From NCBI GenBank assembly GCA_016721505.1, contig JADKHX010000021.1, forward strand, positions 124,001 through 188,000: DNA of 64,000 bases, given 5' to 3'. The position numbers and the translations under genes were made by a program. The notes under the pieces are model-generated. The model was given only the letters and a program-made list of their open reading frames with translations. It searched no databases and was not told the origin of the DNA. Origin of the DNA: Rhodocyclaceae bacterium (GTDB lineage: Bacteria > Pseudomonadota > Gammaproteobacteria > Burkholderiales > Rhodocyclaceae). Position 1 is the stretch's first letter. Every line of letters begins with the position of its first letter. Positions 27,046 to 36,298 of the stretch are shown here, piece by piece.

Positions 27046-27276
27046 ATGAGTGCGAACACGCCAACCGACTTTCCTGCCAACCCTGATAGTGAATTACGGG
27101 GTACTTTGGCAGCCTTGCGTATCGAGCATCGTGACTTGGATGATCAGATCGCATTGTTGGATACCGCGCCGACCGACGATGAGTTGCAATTGCGTCGTTT
27201 GAAAAAACGCAAATTGTTAATCAAGGATCAAATCGCCCGCATCGAGCACCAGCTCGACCCCGACGAGTACGCCTGA
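27046..27276 (+). CDS. YdcH/DUF465 family protein
   Basis: This 76-residue hydrophilic coiled-coil protein has the DUF465 pattern: LRIEHRDLDDQIALL in the first helix, and LQLRRLKKRKLLIKDQIARI in the second. Family function is unknown. The gene follows the CBS protein by 14 bp and precedes the hydrolase by 10 bp, so the three are probably co-transcribed. Confidence 0.85.
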   Translation: MSANTPTDFPANPDSELRGTLAALRIEHRDLDDQIALLDTAPTDDELQLRRLKKRKLLIKDQIARIEHQLDPDEYA

Positions 27277-27286
27277 AGCACGGCTT

Positions 27287-28204
27287 ATGGTGCTTGAAAT
27301 TGATGGTCATCACGCATTTGTTGCGGCGAGCGAAACGCCGCCAAATGACTACCTGCCGCACTTGATATTTGTGCACGGGGCACAAAATGATCACCGGGTT
27401 TGGCAGGCGCAACAGCAGTGGTTTTCACAGCGCGGTTTTGCGAATATTGCGGCGGATTTGCCGGGGCACGGAACGAGCGCTGGAGCGCCACTAGCGAGTA
27501 TTGAATCGATGGGGCAGTGGTTAGGGAAATTACTGACTGCGATTTCGCCAGTTGATGCTGGCGCGGAGTATCGGCCTGGTACAGCCGACCCGCTACGCAG
27601 GCGCGATGCAGTGCTTCGCGAAACCCCTGCTTCGCCGCCGTCAATCGTGCTCATTGGCCACAGCATGGGTTCGCTGGCTGCGCTCGAATGCGCAGCCAGC
27701 ACACAGGTAAACATCGCCGCACTAATTTTGGTCGGAACAGCCTTTCCGATGAGGGTATCCCCCGCTCTGCTTGAACAAACTCGAACCGATGAAGCCGCCG
27801 CGATTGGGCAAATTGTGCAATGGTCACACGCACCAAATTTGTCCGATGCCAGCAGCGATGAGATACGCGCAAGAAGCGAGCGCCTGGGCGCTACCCACGC
27901 ATTGATGAGTACACAAGCTGAGGGTTTGTTAAACAATGATTTAAGCGCTTGCAACAGCTATTTGAGCGGACTTGAAGCCGCTACCAAAATCACCTGCCCT
28001 TGCTTGGTTGTCAGCGGCAGCAAAGACCAAATGACCGCGCCTAAGTATTCCGTGAAATTGCAGGAAGCCTTGCGCGCAAGCAGCACAACTATCGACGGTG
28101 CAGGCCACGCGATGATGAGCGAACAAAGCGATGCTTTATGTGAAGCGATTTATCATTTTTTGTCCGTTCATTTCAACGCGACGCACCGAATGACAGCCAT
28201 ATGA
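27287..28204 (+). CDS. Alpha/beta hydrolase carrying an in-frame repeat insertion
   Basis: This is a 305-residue alpha/beta-fold hydrolase of the esterase/haloperoxidase-like group. The oxyanion strand reads LIFVHGAQNDHRVW near residue 24, the nucleophile elbow is IVLIGHSMGSLAALE near residue 121, the acid is in CLVVSGSKDQM near 241, and the His in GAGHAMMSE near 270. Between the lid strand and the nucleophile elbow, residues about 87-120 (SPVDAGAEYRPG through RETPASPPS) are encoded entirely by a 98-bp family A repeat. Removing them brings the protein to the usual family size of about 270. The repeat contains no stop in this frame. Substrate is unknown. Confidence 0.85.
   Translation: MVLEIDGHHAFVAASETPPNDYLPHLIFVHGAQNDHRVWQAQQQWFSQRGFANIAADLPGHGTSAGAPLASIESMGQWLGKLLTAISPVDAGAEYRPGTADPLRRRDAVLRETPASPPSIVLIGHSMGSLAALECAASTQVNIAALILVGTAFPMRVSPALLEQTRTDEAAAIGQIVQWSHAPNLSDASSDEIRARSERLGATHALMSTQAEGLLNNDLSACNSYLSGLEAATKITCPCLVVSGSKDQMTAPKYSVKLQEALRASSTTIDGAGHAMMSEQSDALCEAIYHFLSVHFNATHRMTAI
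27547..27644 (-). repeat. Family A repeat, long copy inside a hydrolase gene
   Basis: This is the long form of the repeat, in reverse orientation. It begins (minus strand) TTGACGGCGGCGAAGCAGGG and ends CCAGCATCAACTGGC. It matches 2052-2148 almost base for base over the first 70 bases (only about five differences). It is translated on the plus strand as part of the hydrolase at 27287. Confidence 0.9.
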
Positions 28205-28211
28205 CACGCAC

Positions 28212-28859
28212 ATGAGAAGCGCGCAACTTGCCCTCATTGCCGCGCTGAGTACTGCTTTATTTTTAGTAGGCCTGGCACTCGACATCAGCTGGCTACGCTT
28301 GGCCGCCAAGCCTTGGCCGGTGCTAGCGATGGCCGCGTGGGTTTGGCCGAAGGGTGATCGACGCATTGCGTGGGGGCTGATTTTTGGCGCAATTGGTGAT
28401 ATTTGCCTCGCCATCCCCGGCGCGTTCGTCGCCGGTATGTTGGCCTTCGCCATCGGTCATGGGTTGTACGCTAAAGCCTTTTATTCTTGGCAGCGTAGCC
28501 TGTCAGTTTCCTTGCTGTTTCCAGTACTGATCTATTTCGCTGTCACCGTTCCAATCACGCTGTCTGCGAGCGGTGAACTGGTCATCCCCGTCGCCGTTTA
28601 CATGAGCATTATTGGCCTGATGATATGGCGTGCGGCAGTCATTGCGGTTGATGAATCGGTCAGCGGAATAAAGCGTTGGGCCGCTTTGATCGGCGCCGTA
28701 TTGTTCGCATTTTCTGACACGCTAATCGGCATCAATAAATTCGTCACGCCGCTGCCTGGTTGCAGCTATGCAATCATCTTGCTTTACTGGGGTGGGCAAG
28801 CCTTGATCGCTGCCGCTGCAGTCGCCCGCACTTCACAATCATTCACACCTAATACTTAA
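28212..28859 (+). CDS. YhhN/TMEM86 family membrane protein (lysoplasmalogenase-like)
   Basis: This 215-residue polytopic membrane protein has about seven or eight hydrophobic helices. Family markers are AWVWPKGDRRIAWGLIFGAI near 47 with the following GDICLAIP, FAIGHGLYAKAF near 82, and ALIGAVLFAFSDTLIGINKF near 155, followed by a terminal YWGGQALIAAA helix. Conserved Asp residues (GDI, SDTLI) are those proposed for catalysis in lysoplasmalogenases that cleave vinyl-ether lysolipids. The gene starts 7 bases after the hydrolase. The enzymatic role is inferred from the family. Confidence 0.85.
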   Translation: MRSAQLALIAALSTALFLVGLALDISWLRLAAKPWPVLAMAAWVWPKGDRRIAWGLIFGAIGDICLAIPGAFVAGMLAFAIGHGLYAKAFYSWQRSLSVSLLFPVLIYFAVTVPITLSASGELVIPVAVYMSIIGLMIWRAAVIAVDESVSGIKRWAALIGAVLFAFSDTLIGINKFVTPLPGCSYAIILLYWGGQALIAAAAVARTSQSFTPNT

Positions 28860-28910
28860 CTGCGTATGGCTGCTGAACAGGCCAGTCATTAGCTAGCATT
28901 AACTAAGACA

Positions 28911-30809
28911 ATGACAACTATGAAAACATCGCGCTGGGACACTCTAATAAAAAACGCCATGATTTTCGACGGCACCGGCGCGCTTGGCACCGTTGGCGAT
29001 ATCGCGATTCACCAAGGCAAAATTGCTGCGCGCGCAGCTAATCTCGATGCGGCATTAGCCGACCGGGTAATTGATGCCAGCGGCCAATGGCTCACCCCCG
29101 GACTGCTCGATGTGCACACGCACTACGATCTCGAAGTCGAGCTCGCGCCAGGCTTGGCCGAATCCGTGCGCCACGGTACGACCACCGTGGTGGTGGCTAA
29201 CTGCTCTTTGGGCCTCGCCTACGGTGCACAACGCGATGGCACGCAAGATCCGATTGTCGATTGTTTTGCGCGGGTTGAAAATATTCCCAAACCCGTGCTC
29301 AAGCGCATCGCTGATCGCGTGAATTGGAACACTTCGGATGAATATCTGGCGCACCTGGACACGCTAAATCTCGGCCCCAACATCGTGCCGATGATTCCAT
29401 ATTCGATGTTGCGAATTGCGGCGATGGGTATCACACCGTCAGTCACTCGCGCGCCGACTGTGTCCGAGCTTGATCACATGGAACGATTGCTGGAAAAAGG
29501 CATGGCCGAGGGCTACGTCGGTTTTTCTTCCGATAGTTTGCCGTTTCATTACCTTGCCAACGACCCCAATCGCGATCTGCGGATTCCGTCGCAATACGGG
29601 ACGTTTAGCGAGGTCAAGCGCCTCACCAATGTGGTGCGGCGTTGGGATCGAATTTGGCAAGCCACGCCGCCGATAGAAAGCCCGCTCACGGTATTTCGCA
29701 CCTTTATGCTGACCAGCGCGCGACTCTACGGCAAAGCGCTGAAAATCACCGCCGTCGCCGCGCTCGATGTCCATGCCAATCGCACATTGGTCAAAAGCGC
29801 CATCGTTATGTCGTGGTTACTCAATTCCTGGCTGTTCAAAGGGCATTTCGTATTGCAATCACTGGCCGCCCGTTTCAAAGTGTGGGGCGATGGCGCGACT
29901 ACACCGCTGTCAGAAGAAATTCCCGAATTACGCGCGCTGGCGATGTGTGATTTGGAAGACACCGCAGCCCGCCGAAAAGTCATCGACACGCCGGGGTACG
30001 CCGAGCGATTCATCGCCATGTGGATGGATGGAAAGACCGGCTTCGGCCTCGCCCGCTTACGCCGTTGGCTGCGCATTGAGCACTACGCCATGCGCCGTGA
30101 TTTGGCAGAAATGACCATAGACCGCGCGCCTGTGGCCGCATGGCAAGGCGAAAGTTTTGAGGCGGTTTACGCGCGCTTGCAACAATTTCAACTTGGCGAA
30201 AACGTGGCGCGTGATGCACAAGAGAAATCAGCCTTGGAGAAATTTGCCAAGCCGATTGCCAACGAAGGTGCCTTCATGCTGCACATGCTGCGCGAATTCG
30301 ATCGCGATTTGTATTGGAACACAATCAGCGCCAACGTCAGCGAAAAATCCCTGCGCAAATTGACCATGAGTCCGATGTTTTTACCCGCCTTCGCCGACTC
30401 CGGCGCGCATCTGACCAACCTGGCTTTTTACGATGCCAACCTGCGCGCACTCAGGATTGCGTTTGAAGAACGCGGTCTTGCCGGTGTCGCTTTCATGGTG
30501 CGACGATTAACTCGCGACCCCGCAGAACTTTTCAACATCGACGCTGGATCCATCGCCATCGGCGCACAAGCCGATGTGATTTTGCTCAACCCTACAGCAC
30601 TCGCCAAACATGATGGCGAGGCCGCCACGCGGCGTATCTATCGCGAAGTTTTGCAACACGATCAGCTGGTCAACCGCTCCGATGGCGTTGTCGCACAAGT
30701 GTTCATTAATGGCGCATGCGTGTGGCAAAACGACGCCTTCACGCCAGTATTTGAAAGCGAGAAACTTGGTCGCGTATTGCTGGCAAAAACCCATTTGAAG
30801 GCTGCCTAG
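28911..30809 (+). CDS. Amidohydrolase, N-acyl-D-amino-acid deacylase-like
   Basis: The 632-residue metal-dependent amidohydrolase begins LIKNAMIFDGTGALGTVGDI and has the metal-binding HTHYDLEVELAPG near 72, GTTTVVVANCSLG near 88 (Cys ligand typical of D-aminoacylases), the GFSSDSLPFHYL block near 202, and a C-terminal LTRDPAELFNIDAGSIAIG. This architecture is that of D-aminoacylase/dihydroorotase-like proteins, but the protein is about 100 residues longer than classical D-aminoacylase. The function on D-amino acids is therefore a family guess. It ends 5 bases before a flavin monooxygenase gene, so the two are probably co-transcribed and may act on one substrate. Confidence 0.82.
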   Translation: MTTMKTSRWDTLIKNAMIFDGTGALGTVGDIAIHQGKIAARAANLDAALADRVIDASGQWLTPGLLDVHTHYDLEVELAPGLAESVRHGTTTVVVANCSLGLAYGAQRDGTQDPIVDCFARVENIPKPVLKRIADRVNWNTSDEYLAHLDTLNLGPNIVPMIPYSMLRIAAMGITPSVTRAPTVSELDHMERLLEKGMAEGYVGFSSDSLPFHYLANDPNRDLRIPSQYGTFSEVKRLTNVVRRWDRIWQATPPIESPLTVFRTFMLTSARLYGKALKITAVAALDVHANRTLVKSAIVMSWLLNSWLFKGHFVLQSLAARFKVWGDGATTPLSEEIPELRALAMCDLEDTAARRKVIDTPGYAERFIAMWMDGKTGFGLARLRRWLRIEHYAMRRDLAEMTIDRAPVAAWQGESFEAVYARLQQFQLGENVARDAQEKSALEKFAKPIANEGAFMLHMLREFDRDLYWNTISANVSEKSLRKLTMSPMFLPAFADSGAHLTNLAFYDANLRALRIAFEERGLAGVAFMVRRLTRDPAELFNIDAGSIAIGAQADVILLNPTALAKHDGEAATRRIYREVLQHDQLVNRSDGVVAQVFINGACVWQNDAFTPVFESEKLGRVLLAKTHLKAA

Positions 30810-30814
30810 CATTC

Positions 30815-32290
30815 ATGAATTCATCGGCCAAACCTGCTCCGCGCATCGTCATCATCGTCGCCGGCTTTTCCGGCATTGGGCTGGCGATTTACTTGCAACA
30901 GGCCGGTATCCATGATTTCGTCATCCTGGAAAAGGCCGCGTCGCTAGGTGGTACTTGGCGGGAAAATACCTACCCGGGTGCCGAGTGCGACGTACCTTCA
31001 GCGCTGTACAGTTTTTCCTTTGAGCACAACGCGCAATGGCATTACAAATGGGCCGAGCAAGCGCAAATTCTTGACTACCTGCAACACGTCGCAGAAAAAC
31101 ATGGTTTGCTCCCCCACATGCGATTTGGCCGCCAAGTGATCGGTGGCAAATGGGATGCTGCTAGCAAACAATGGCAGGTTCAAACCGCAGACGGTGGCAC
31201 GCTAGCCTGCCAATTTCTGGTCACAGCGGTCGGTCAATTGCATGTGCCGAATTTGACGCGACTGCCTAATGCCGAAATCTTTCGTGGCGAGCAGTTTCAC
31301 AGCGCGCAGTGGCGGCACGATATCGACCTGCACGGCAAATGCGTTGCAGTGATAGGCAATGCCGCCAGCGCGGTGCAGTTCATCCCGCAAGTGGCCAAAC
31401 AAGTGGCGCGACTCAGCGTGTTTCAGCGCAGCCCGAATTGGATTTTCCCCAAACAGGACAGGCCTTACGCGGCGTGGGAACAATGGCTGTCTGACCACGT
31501 GCCAGGCGTTGCCAAGCTATATCGCCTGCGTCTGTGGTTGCGTGCCGAATTGATTATTTTTCCATTGATGCGTGGCAGTAAATGGCTGGCCAAGTTCGGC
31601 ACAAAAATGACTACCGACTATATCGCCGAAAAAATTGCCGATCCGGAATTGCGCAAAAAGTTGCTACCTGACTACCCCATCGGTGCCAAACGCATTTTGT
31701 TTTCAGACGATTATTACGATGCGCTGGCCCGCCCGAATGTCGAGTTAATTACCACCCCGATTGCAGGACTCACCGCATCCGGCGTTAAGTGTGTCGACGG
31801 CAGTGAAATCGAAGTCGACGTGGTGATTTATGGTACCGGATTTCGCACCAATCCTTTTTTGTCGTCAATTTCCTTAGTTGGTGCTGGTGACACGCTGTTA
31901 AAAGATCAATGGAAGGACGGTGCGCATGCTTACCTGGGCATCAGCACTAACGGCTTTCCGAATCTATTCATGATGTACGGACCGAACACTAATCTCGGGC
32001 ACAATTCCATCATCATCATGAGTGAAGCGCAGGCGCGTTATATCGTGCAAGCCATTCAAGGGCTGGATCAGCGCGATGCCGCCGCGATGGACATCAAACC
32101 GGAAGTCGAGTCCGCATTCAATGACGAATTGCAACAGCGTTTGGCGACCATGATCTGGTCGAAAGTGGAAGCCAGTTGGTATATCGACGGCAAACGCATC
32201 ACCAACAATTGGGCCGGCTCAACACAAGAATATTTGCGCCGCTGCAAGCAGATTGATTGGGGAAACTACGTACTTGAAAAGCGCGCGTAG
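30815..32290 (+). CDS. Flavin-containing monooxygenase, Baeyer-Villiger type, with altered FAD motif
   Basis: This 491-residue class B flavoprotein monooxygenase has the fingerprint FRGEQFHSAQWR near residue 152 (family FxGxxxHxxxW), GGTWRENTYPGAECDVPSAL near 45, and a late YGTGFRTNPF near 340. The N-terminal FAD-binding site should read GxGxxG, but here it is VAGFSG (residues 16-21), so the first glycine is Val (GTC, one base from GGC). The NADPH-side motif is GNAASA, also missing its central glycine. Either the cofactor affinity is changed or a point error is present. The segment LVGAGDTLLKD near 355 resembles the peptide encoded by family A repeats. Confidence 0.85.
   Translation: MNSSAKPAPRIVIIVAGFSGIGLAIYLQQAGIHDFVILEKAASLGGTWRENTYPGAECDVPSALYSFSFEHNAQWHYKWAEQAQILDYLQHVAEKHGLLPHMRFGRQVIGGKWDAASKQWQVQTADGGTLACQFLVTAVGQLHVPNLTRLPNAEIFRGEQFHSAQWRHDIDLHGKCVAVIGNAASAVQFIPQVAKQVARLSVFQRSPNWIFPKQDRPYAAWEQWLSDHVPGVAKLYRLRLWLRAELIIFPLMRGSKWLAKFGTKMTTDYIAEKIADPELRKKLLPDYPIGAKRILFSDDYYDALARPNVELITTPIAGLTASGVKCVDGSEIEVDVVIYGTGFRTNPFLSSISLVGAGDTLLKDQWKDGAHAYLGISTNGFPNLFMMYGPNTNLGHNSIIIMSEAQARYIVQAIQGLDQRDAAAMDIKPEVESAFNDELQQRLATMIWSKVEASWYIDGKRITNNWAGSTQEYLRRCKQIDWGNYVLEKRA
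31875..31900 (-). repeat. Possible family A repeat copy inside the monooxygenase gene
   Basis: On the plus strand AGTTGGTGCTGGTGACACGC then TGTTA matches the reverse of the short repeat over about 22 of 25 positions. It is read in the same frame as the copies in lapB and aroA (LVGAGDTLL). The flanks are not conserved, so chance or convergence cannot be excluded. Confidence 0.5.
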
Positions 32291-32326
32291 GGTGCGTTGA
32301 ATTGATCTACTACTTGCCGCAAGGCA

Positions 32327-34793
32327 TCACTTTTGCGTAGCCTTCATACCCACAATCTGTGTCGCTAGTTGCCGGTATTGCGGATTTCCCGGCTCAATCG
32401 CTTGCAAGCGTCCTACATAGCGCAATGCCGCATCTTGCTGACCGGCTTGCGCGGAAAATTGTGCGAGTGCGGTGAGCAAATCGGTGTCATTTGGTCGTTT
32501 GGTCAAAGCTTTTTCGAGCACCGAAATGCCTTGCTTCGCTTCCCCACGACTATGCAGCGCGACTCCCAAGACATAGGCATAACGCGAATTATTAGGGTCG
32601 CGTCGAGTCGCTTCCGTTAGGGATTTAATCGCTTCGGTGTGCCGTTGCTGGCGTACCAGATTTAGCCCTAATGCGTAATGCAGCGGCGCGGTGGCGATCA
32701 ACGGTAGATTGCTGCGCGAAGCCGCGATTCCGCTGCGCAAGACCCGCTCTGCTGCTGCTTCTCCGCCTGTTTGGCTGCGCAGGCTATCAGCCAGATTGAC
32801 GTAACCGGCGATGAATCCCGAATCAAGTTTGAGTGCCTGTCGATAATGCTTTTCGGCGCGCGACGCATCACCACGCGATGCCCACAAATTGCCCAAACTC
32901 ATCTGTGACTCGGGACGATCAGCGTTGAATTCCAATGTCGCCAAGTACTCGCCCAACGCAGGCTCAAACGCGCTTCGCTCAGTGGCCGAAAGACCGCTCT
33001 CAGCCTCGCCCGCCAAGGCGCGCGCAGCGGAGGTGCGTACCGCGCGCACGGCATCGCCCAACATTCGCGCCAGGTAGCGACGGCGCTCGGCAGTTGGGAG
33101 ATTCGCCAGCGCATTAACACTGGCCAAACGCACTTGCGCGTCACTGTCATTCAAGCCGCGTAGCAAGGTTTCCAAGACCGCAGCATCGAGCCGCGAAGAC
33201 AATCGCTCAATCGCACTAGCACGGACGATGGCTGCCAGTGTTTTGTCGTCGGCGATGGCTTGCAATGCGGGCACGGCCTGCGGCTCGCCCGCCGCCGCTG
33301 CGTGAAAAGTCGCCGCAAAGTTTTGATAGCCAAGCAATGGCTTACTCGTCCATCCACGCACTGCGGCAACCGCCCACGCGGCTGTTTGTTTGTTGTGACA
33401 GCCATTGCAAGCATTGGGCTGCGTCGCGAGGCCAAAATTTTCACTCAAATCCGGACGCGGAATTCTCAACGAGTGATCGTGACGCGGATCGACCTGCATG
33501 TAAGTCGTGGTCGGCATGTGACATGCGGTGCATGCGGCGGCCGGTGATGTCGCTGCATGATGCGTGTGCGTAGGCGCGTCGAATTTTCCGCTGCATGACA
33601 TTGCGTATACACTGCATTGCCCACCGCACGTAGCTTGAGAGAATGTGGCTCGTGACAATTGGAACAGCTCACGCCTTTTGCGTGCATCTTGCTCTGCGCG
33701 AACGAGCCTGATGTAAAAACTTCGTCACGCTGCTGACCATCATTCCAATACAAACCTTCTGTTATCAGCGATGGAATATGCGTGTTGAGCGGCGGCTGAC
33801 CATGCACGTAATCGTCTGAAATTCGACTGGCGCGCGCATGACAGCGAGCACAGGTGTCCAACTCACTTGGTCCAGGTTTTGCGTGGGGATTGGCGGCTTG
33901 CAACTGCGGTGGCGTCTCACCGCGCGAGACCAGCCAATTGCTACCGCGACGCTCATTCAGGGCATTGACCAAGCCTTTTCACTGCTGGTGTCACGTTCAG
34001 TCTTTGGTTTTTCCGCCCACGCCAAATGGCTTGACGCCGGCCCATGACAAGCCTCGCACGAGACATTAATTTCCTTCCATGTCGTGTTGAAAGTCTCGTT
34101 CTTGGAATCATAATTTTTTGCCAGCGCAGTCGAATGACATTCCGAGCACATGAAATTCCAGTTTTGATTGACGCCGGTCCAATGCAACGCATCGCCGGCT
34201 TTCAGCGCATCTTTTGGATACAAATGAAACCAGCGTTGTCCGCCCTGCTCGCGCGTTCTAGCATCCCACGCGATACCAAACGCCTGCAAGCGGCCGCCGG
34301 GCAATTCAATCAAATATTGTTGCAGCGGGCGCACGCCGAATGTGTACTTAATTTCAAAATCCGCCACCACGCCGCGCGGTCCATCGGTGCTGACGAAGAA
34401 ACGCCCGTCGCGTTTGAAAAAACGCGAACTCACGTCCGCATAACTAAAGTGTGCGTTGTCAAAATTTCCCAGCACGGTTTTTTCATTCGCCACTTGCATC
34501 GCCAGATCGTGGTCGGAGCCAGACCAGGCCTTGGCTTGATCGGCATGACAACTAATACAGCGCTTGCCGCCGACGTAGCTGGCATTAACGGTTGGCTTCA
34601 CTACTGCGGCCTCAACGGCTTGTTCTGCGCGGTTGAAATACCAGGTCAGTCCAAGAGCGACTATCAGCATCGAAGCAACAGCGAGCCATAGGTAGCGCGC
34701 CGCTTGTGGCTTTACGGAGCTGGCAGGGTCGACCAAAGGCACGGGCCGAGACCCTGCGCGTTGTTGGTTTTTTCCAGCGGTCCGTTTTGCCAT
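32327..34793 (-). pseudogene. Multihaem cytochrome c / TPR / HEAT protein, two frameshifts
   Basis: Three overlapping frames together encode one protein of about 822 residues. It has an N-terminal membrane anchor (YLWLAVASMLIVALGLTWYF), then haem motifs CISCH, CSECH, CEACH, CARCH, CSNCH, CTACH and CNGCH. HEAT-like alanine-rich repeats and TPRs follow (SLGNLWASRGDASRAEKHYR). Breaks occur near 33968 (EKAWSMP-stop should read EKGLVNALNERRG) and near 33586 (CHAAENSTR should read CHAAEKFDAP). Each is cured by one extra base in a G or A run, and the total then equals 823 codons. An eighth haem motif is YTQCH, missing its first Cys. Similar proteins are periplasmic electron-transfer or oxidase-like cytochromes. 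Confidence 0.82.
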
Positions 34794-34929
34794 TGATCAA
34801 TTCTCTAATGTATGAGCCTATCGTTGTCAGTTTAACGAAGGGCATGGCACTCTGCGGAGTTTCCACGATTGAACTGAGATCACCGGCCATCGCGATTCGA
34901 CGGACAACAAATTGCAATCATCGATCGAG

Positions 34930-35065
34930 CCTATAAGACTTCCGGCTTCCAACGCTACCTTTGGCGGAGCACAGCATGGGCTTACTCGATTTCGTGCTCC
35001 GTGCCAGATCCAGATCAGCAGCAACGTCAATGCAGTCGTCAAGCCAGCGCCGCCGAAAAATAGAG
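34930..35065 (-). pseudogene. Possible remnant of a DUF2834-type small membrane protein
   Basis: The minus strand encodes GLTTALTLLLIWIWHGARNR, which resembles SLTLVLIWMWHDAKANGRN of the intact 96-residue protein at 51756. The rest of the domain is missing or out of frame. This is the only coding trace in the 307-bp gap between 34793 and 35101. Confidence 0.3.
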
Positions 35066-35100
35066 ACAGACTCGCCAAGCTTTATGGCTGGCAAATCAAC

Positions 35101-36231
35101 TCAATTGGGGGTCAACAATTCATCGATTTCAACGTCACTCAAACCTGCGCCGCGCAATATTTCGGCGCCGTGTTCACCCCGGGTCGGTACTTCATTTGGA
35201 TGGGCCGAGGGTGTCACCGAAAATCGTGGTGCAGGGGCGGCTTGCAATACAGCATTTGGTTTGCCATAGATGCTGCGCGCTGCAATATGCGGATGAGTCA
35301 TCGCCTCGCCCGGCGTCAGTACCGGCGCGAAACAGGCGTCACTACCTTCGAGCAAATTCATCCAATATTGTCTAGGCTGACCGGCAAACAAAACAGTAAG
35401 GCGCTGACGCAATTCACCCCAGCAGCGCGGATCATAGGGCCGCTTGAAATCGGGATCATCACGCAAGCCGAGCTTTGCAAAAAGTAGCGCATTGAACTGC
35501 GGCTCGAGCGCTTGAATACTAATGAAATGTCCGTCGGCACAAGCGTAACTGCCACACCAATGCGGCCCATCCAGCAGACCTTGACCGCGCTCAAACGGTT
35601 GTTGTCCGGCTGCGTGCGCGGAGAGCAACAGGTTCATCATATTGGCGCTGCCATCGACAATCGCCGCATCGATCACCTGTCCTACTCCACCGCGCTGCAC
35701 GTTGAGTACTGCGGCCAAAATTCCCATCGCAAGATACAACGCGCCACCACCTAGGTCGCCCACCAGCGTTGGTGCTGACAACGGCGGTCTGCCCGGCTCG
35801 CCGGAAAACCACAGTGCACCGGAGAGCGCAATGTAGTTGAGATCATGCCCGGCAACTTGTGCCAACGGACCCGTTTGACCCCAGCCGGTCATGCGGCCAT
35901 AAACCAAGCGCGGATTGCGGGCTAGACAAACTTCCGGCCCAAGCCCAAGCCGCTCCATCACGCCGGGACGCATCCCTTCAATCAGCCCGTCGGCACTTTC
36001 AATCAACCGCAACACCGCGTCAATCGCCGCCGGGTCTTTGAGATCCAGCGCCAATGAGCGCTTGCCACGATTAACGATGGTGTTCTTTCCCAGATCCATC
36101 ATCGCGGAACCCTGACCAGCGCGTTCGACCAGAATCACCTCCGCGCCCATGTCAGCCAATAGCATGCCGCAAAATGGTCCCGGCCCGATGCCGGCAATTT
36201 CAACAATACGCATTCCGTCGAGCACGCCCAT
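35101..36231 (-). CDS. Class III CoA-transferase family, alpha-methylacyl-CoA racemase-like
   Basis: The 376-residue CaiB/BaiF-fold protein begins VLDGMRIVEIAGIGPGPFCG and MLLADMGAEVILVERAGQG. It continues NRGKRSLALDLKDPAAI near 55, GMRPGVMERLGLGPEVC near 84 and NPRLVYGRMTGWGQTGP near 106, then AGHDLNYIALSG with the catalytic Asp. That pattern, with GHDLNYI, is characteristic of alpha-methylacyl-CoA racemases and not formyl-CoA transferases. These epimerise 2-methyl-branched acyl-CoA before beta-oxidation. AGGAAG precedes the ATG. With the acyl-CoA operon downstream it fits catabolism of branched, isoprenoid or steroid side chains. Confidence 0.85.
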   Translation of the reverse strand: MGVLDGMRIVEIAGIGPGPFCGMLLADMGAEVILVERAGQGSAMMDLGKNTIVNRGKRSLALDLKDPAAIDAVLRLIESADGLIEGMRPGVMERLGLGPEVCLARNPRLVYGRMTGWGQTGPLAQVAGHDLNYIALSGALWFSGEPGRPPLSAPTLVGDLGGGALYLAMGILAAVLNVQRGGVGQVIDAAIVDGSANMMNLLLSAHAAGQQPFERGQGLLDGPHWCGSYACADGHFISIQALEPQFNALLFAKLGLRDDPDFKRPYDPRCWGELRQRLTVLFAGQPRQYWMNLLEGSDACFAPVLTPGEAMTHPHIAARSIYGKPNAVLQAAPAPRFSVTPSAHPNEVPTRGEHGAEILRGAGLSDVEIDELLTPN

Positions 36232-36267
36232 TGCAGTTTTCTTCCTAGTTAGAAATTATCTCGCTAC

Positions 36268-36296
36268 GCCAGTTGGTGCTGGCCACACGCTGTTGT
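36268..36296 (-). repeat. Family A repeat, short copy
   Basis: On the minus strand: CAACAGCGTGTGGCCAGCAC then CAACTGGC. It lies between the PQQ dehydrogenase stop and the CoA-transferase start, immediately after the dehydrogenase gene. Confidence 0.88.
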
Positions 36297-36298
36297 AT

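Noticed and set aside
35762..35790. A further family A copy in the CoA-transferase gene (GCGTTGGTGCTGACAACGGC)
   Set aside because: Only the 14-base core fits and the frame differs from the other coding copies. The encoded PLSAPTLVGDLGG is expected for the enzyme family.
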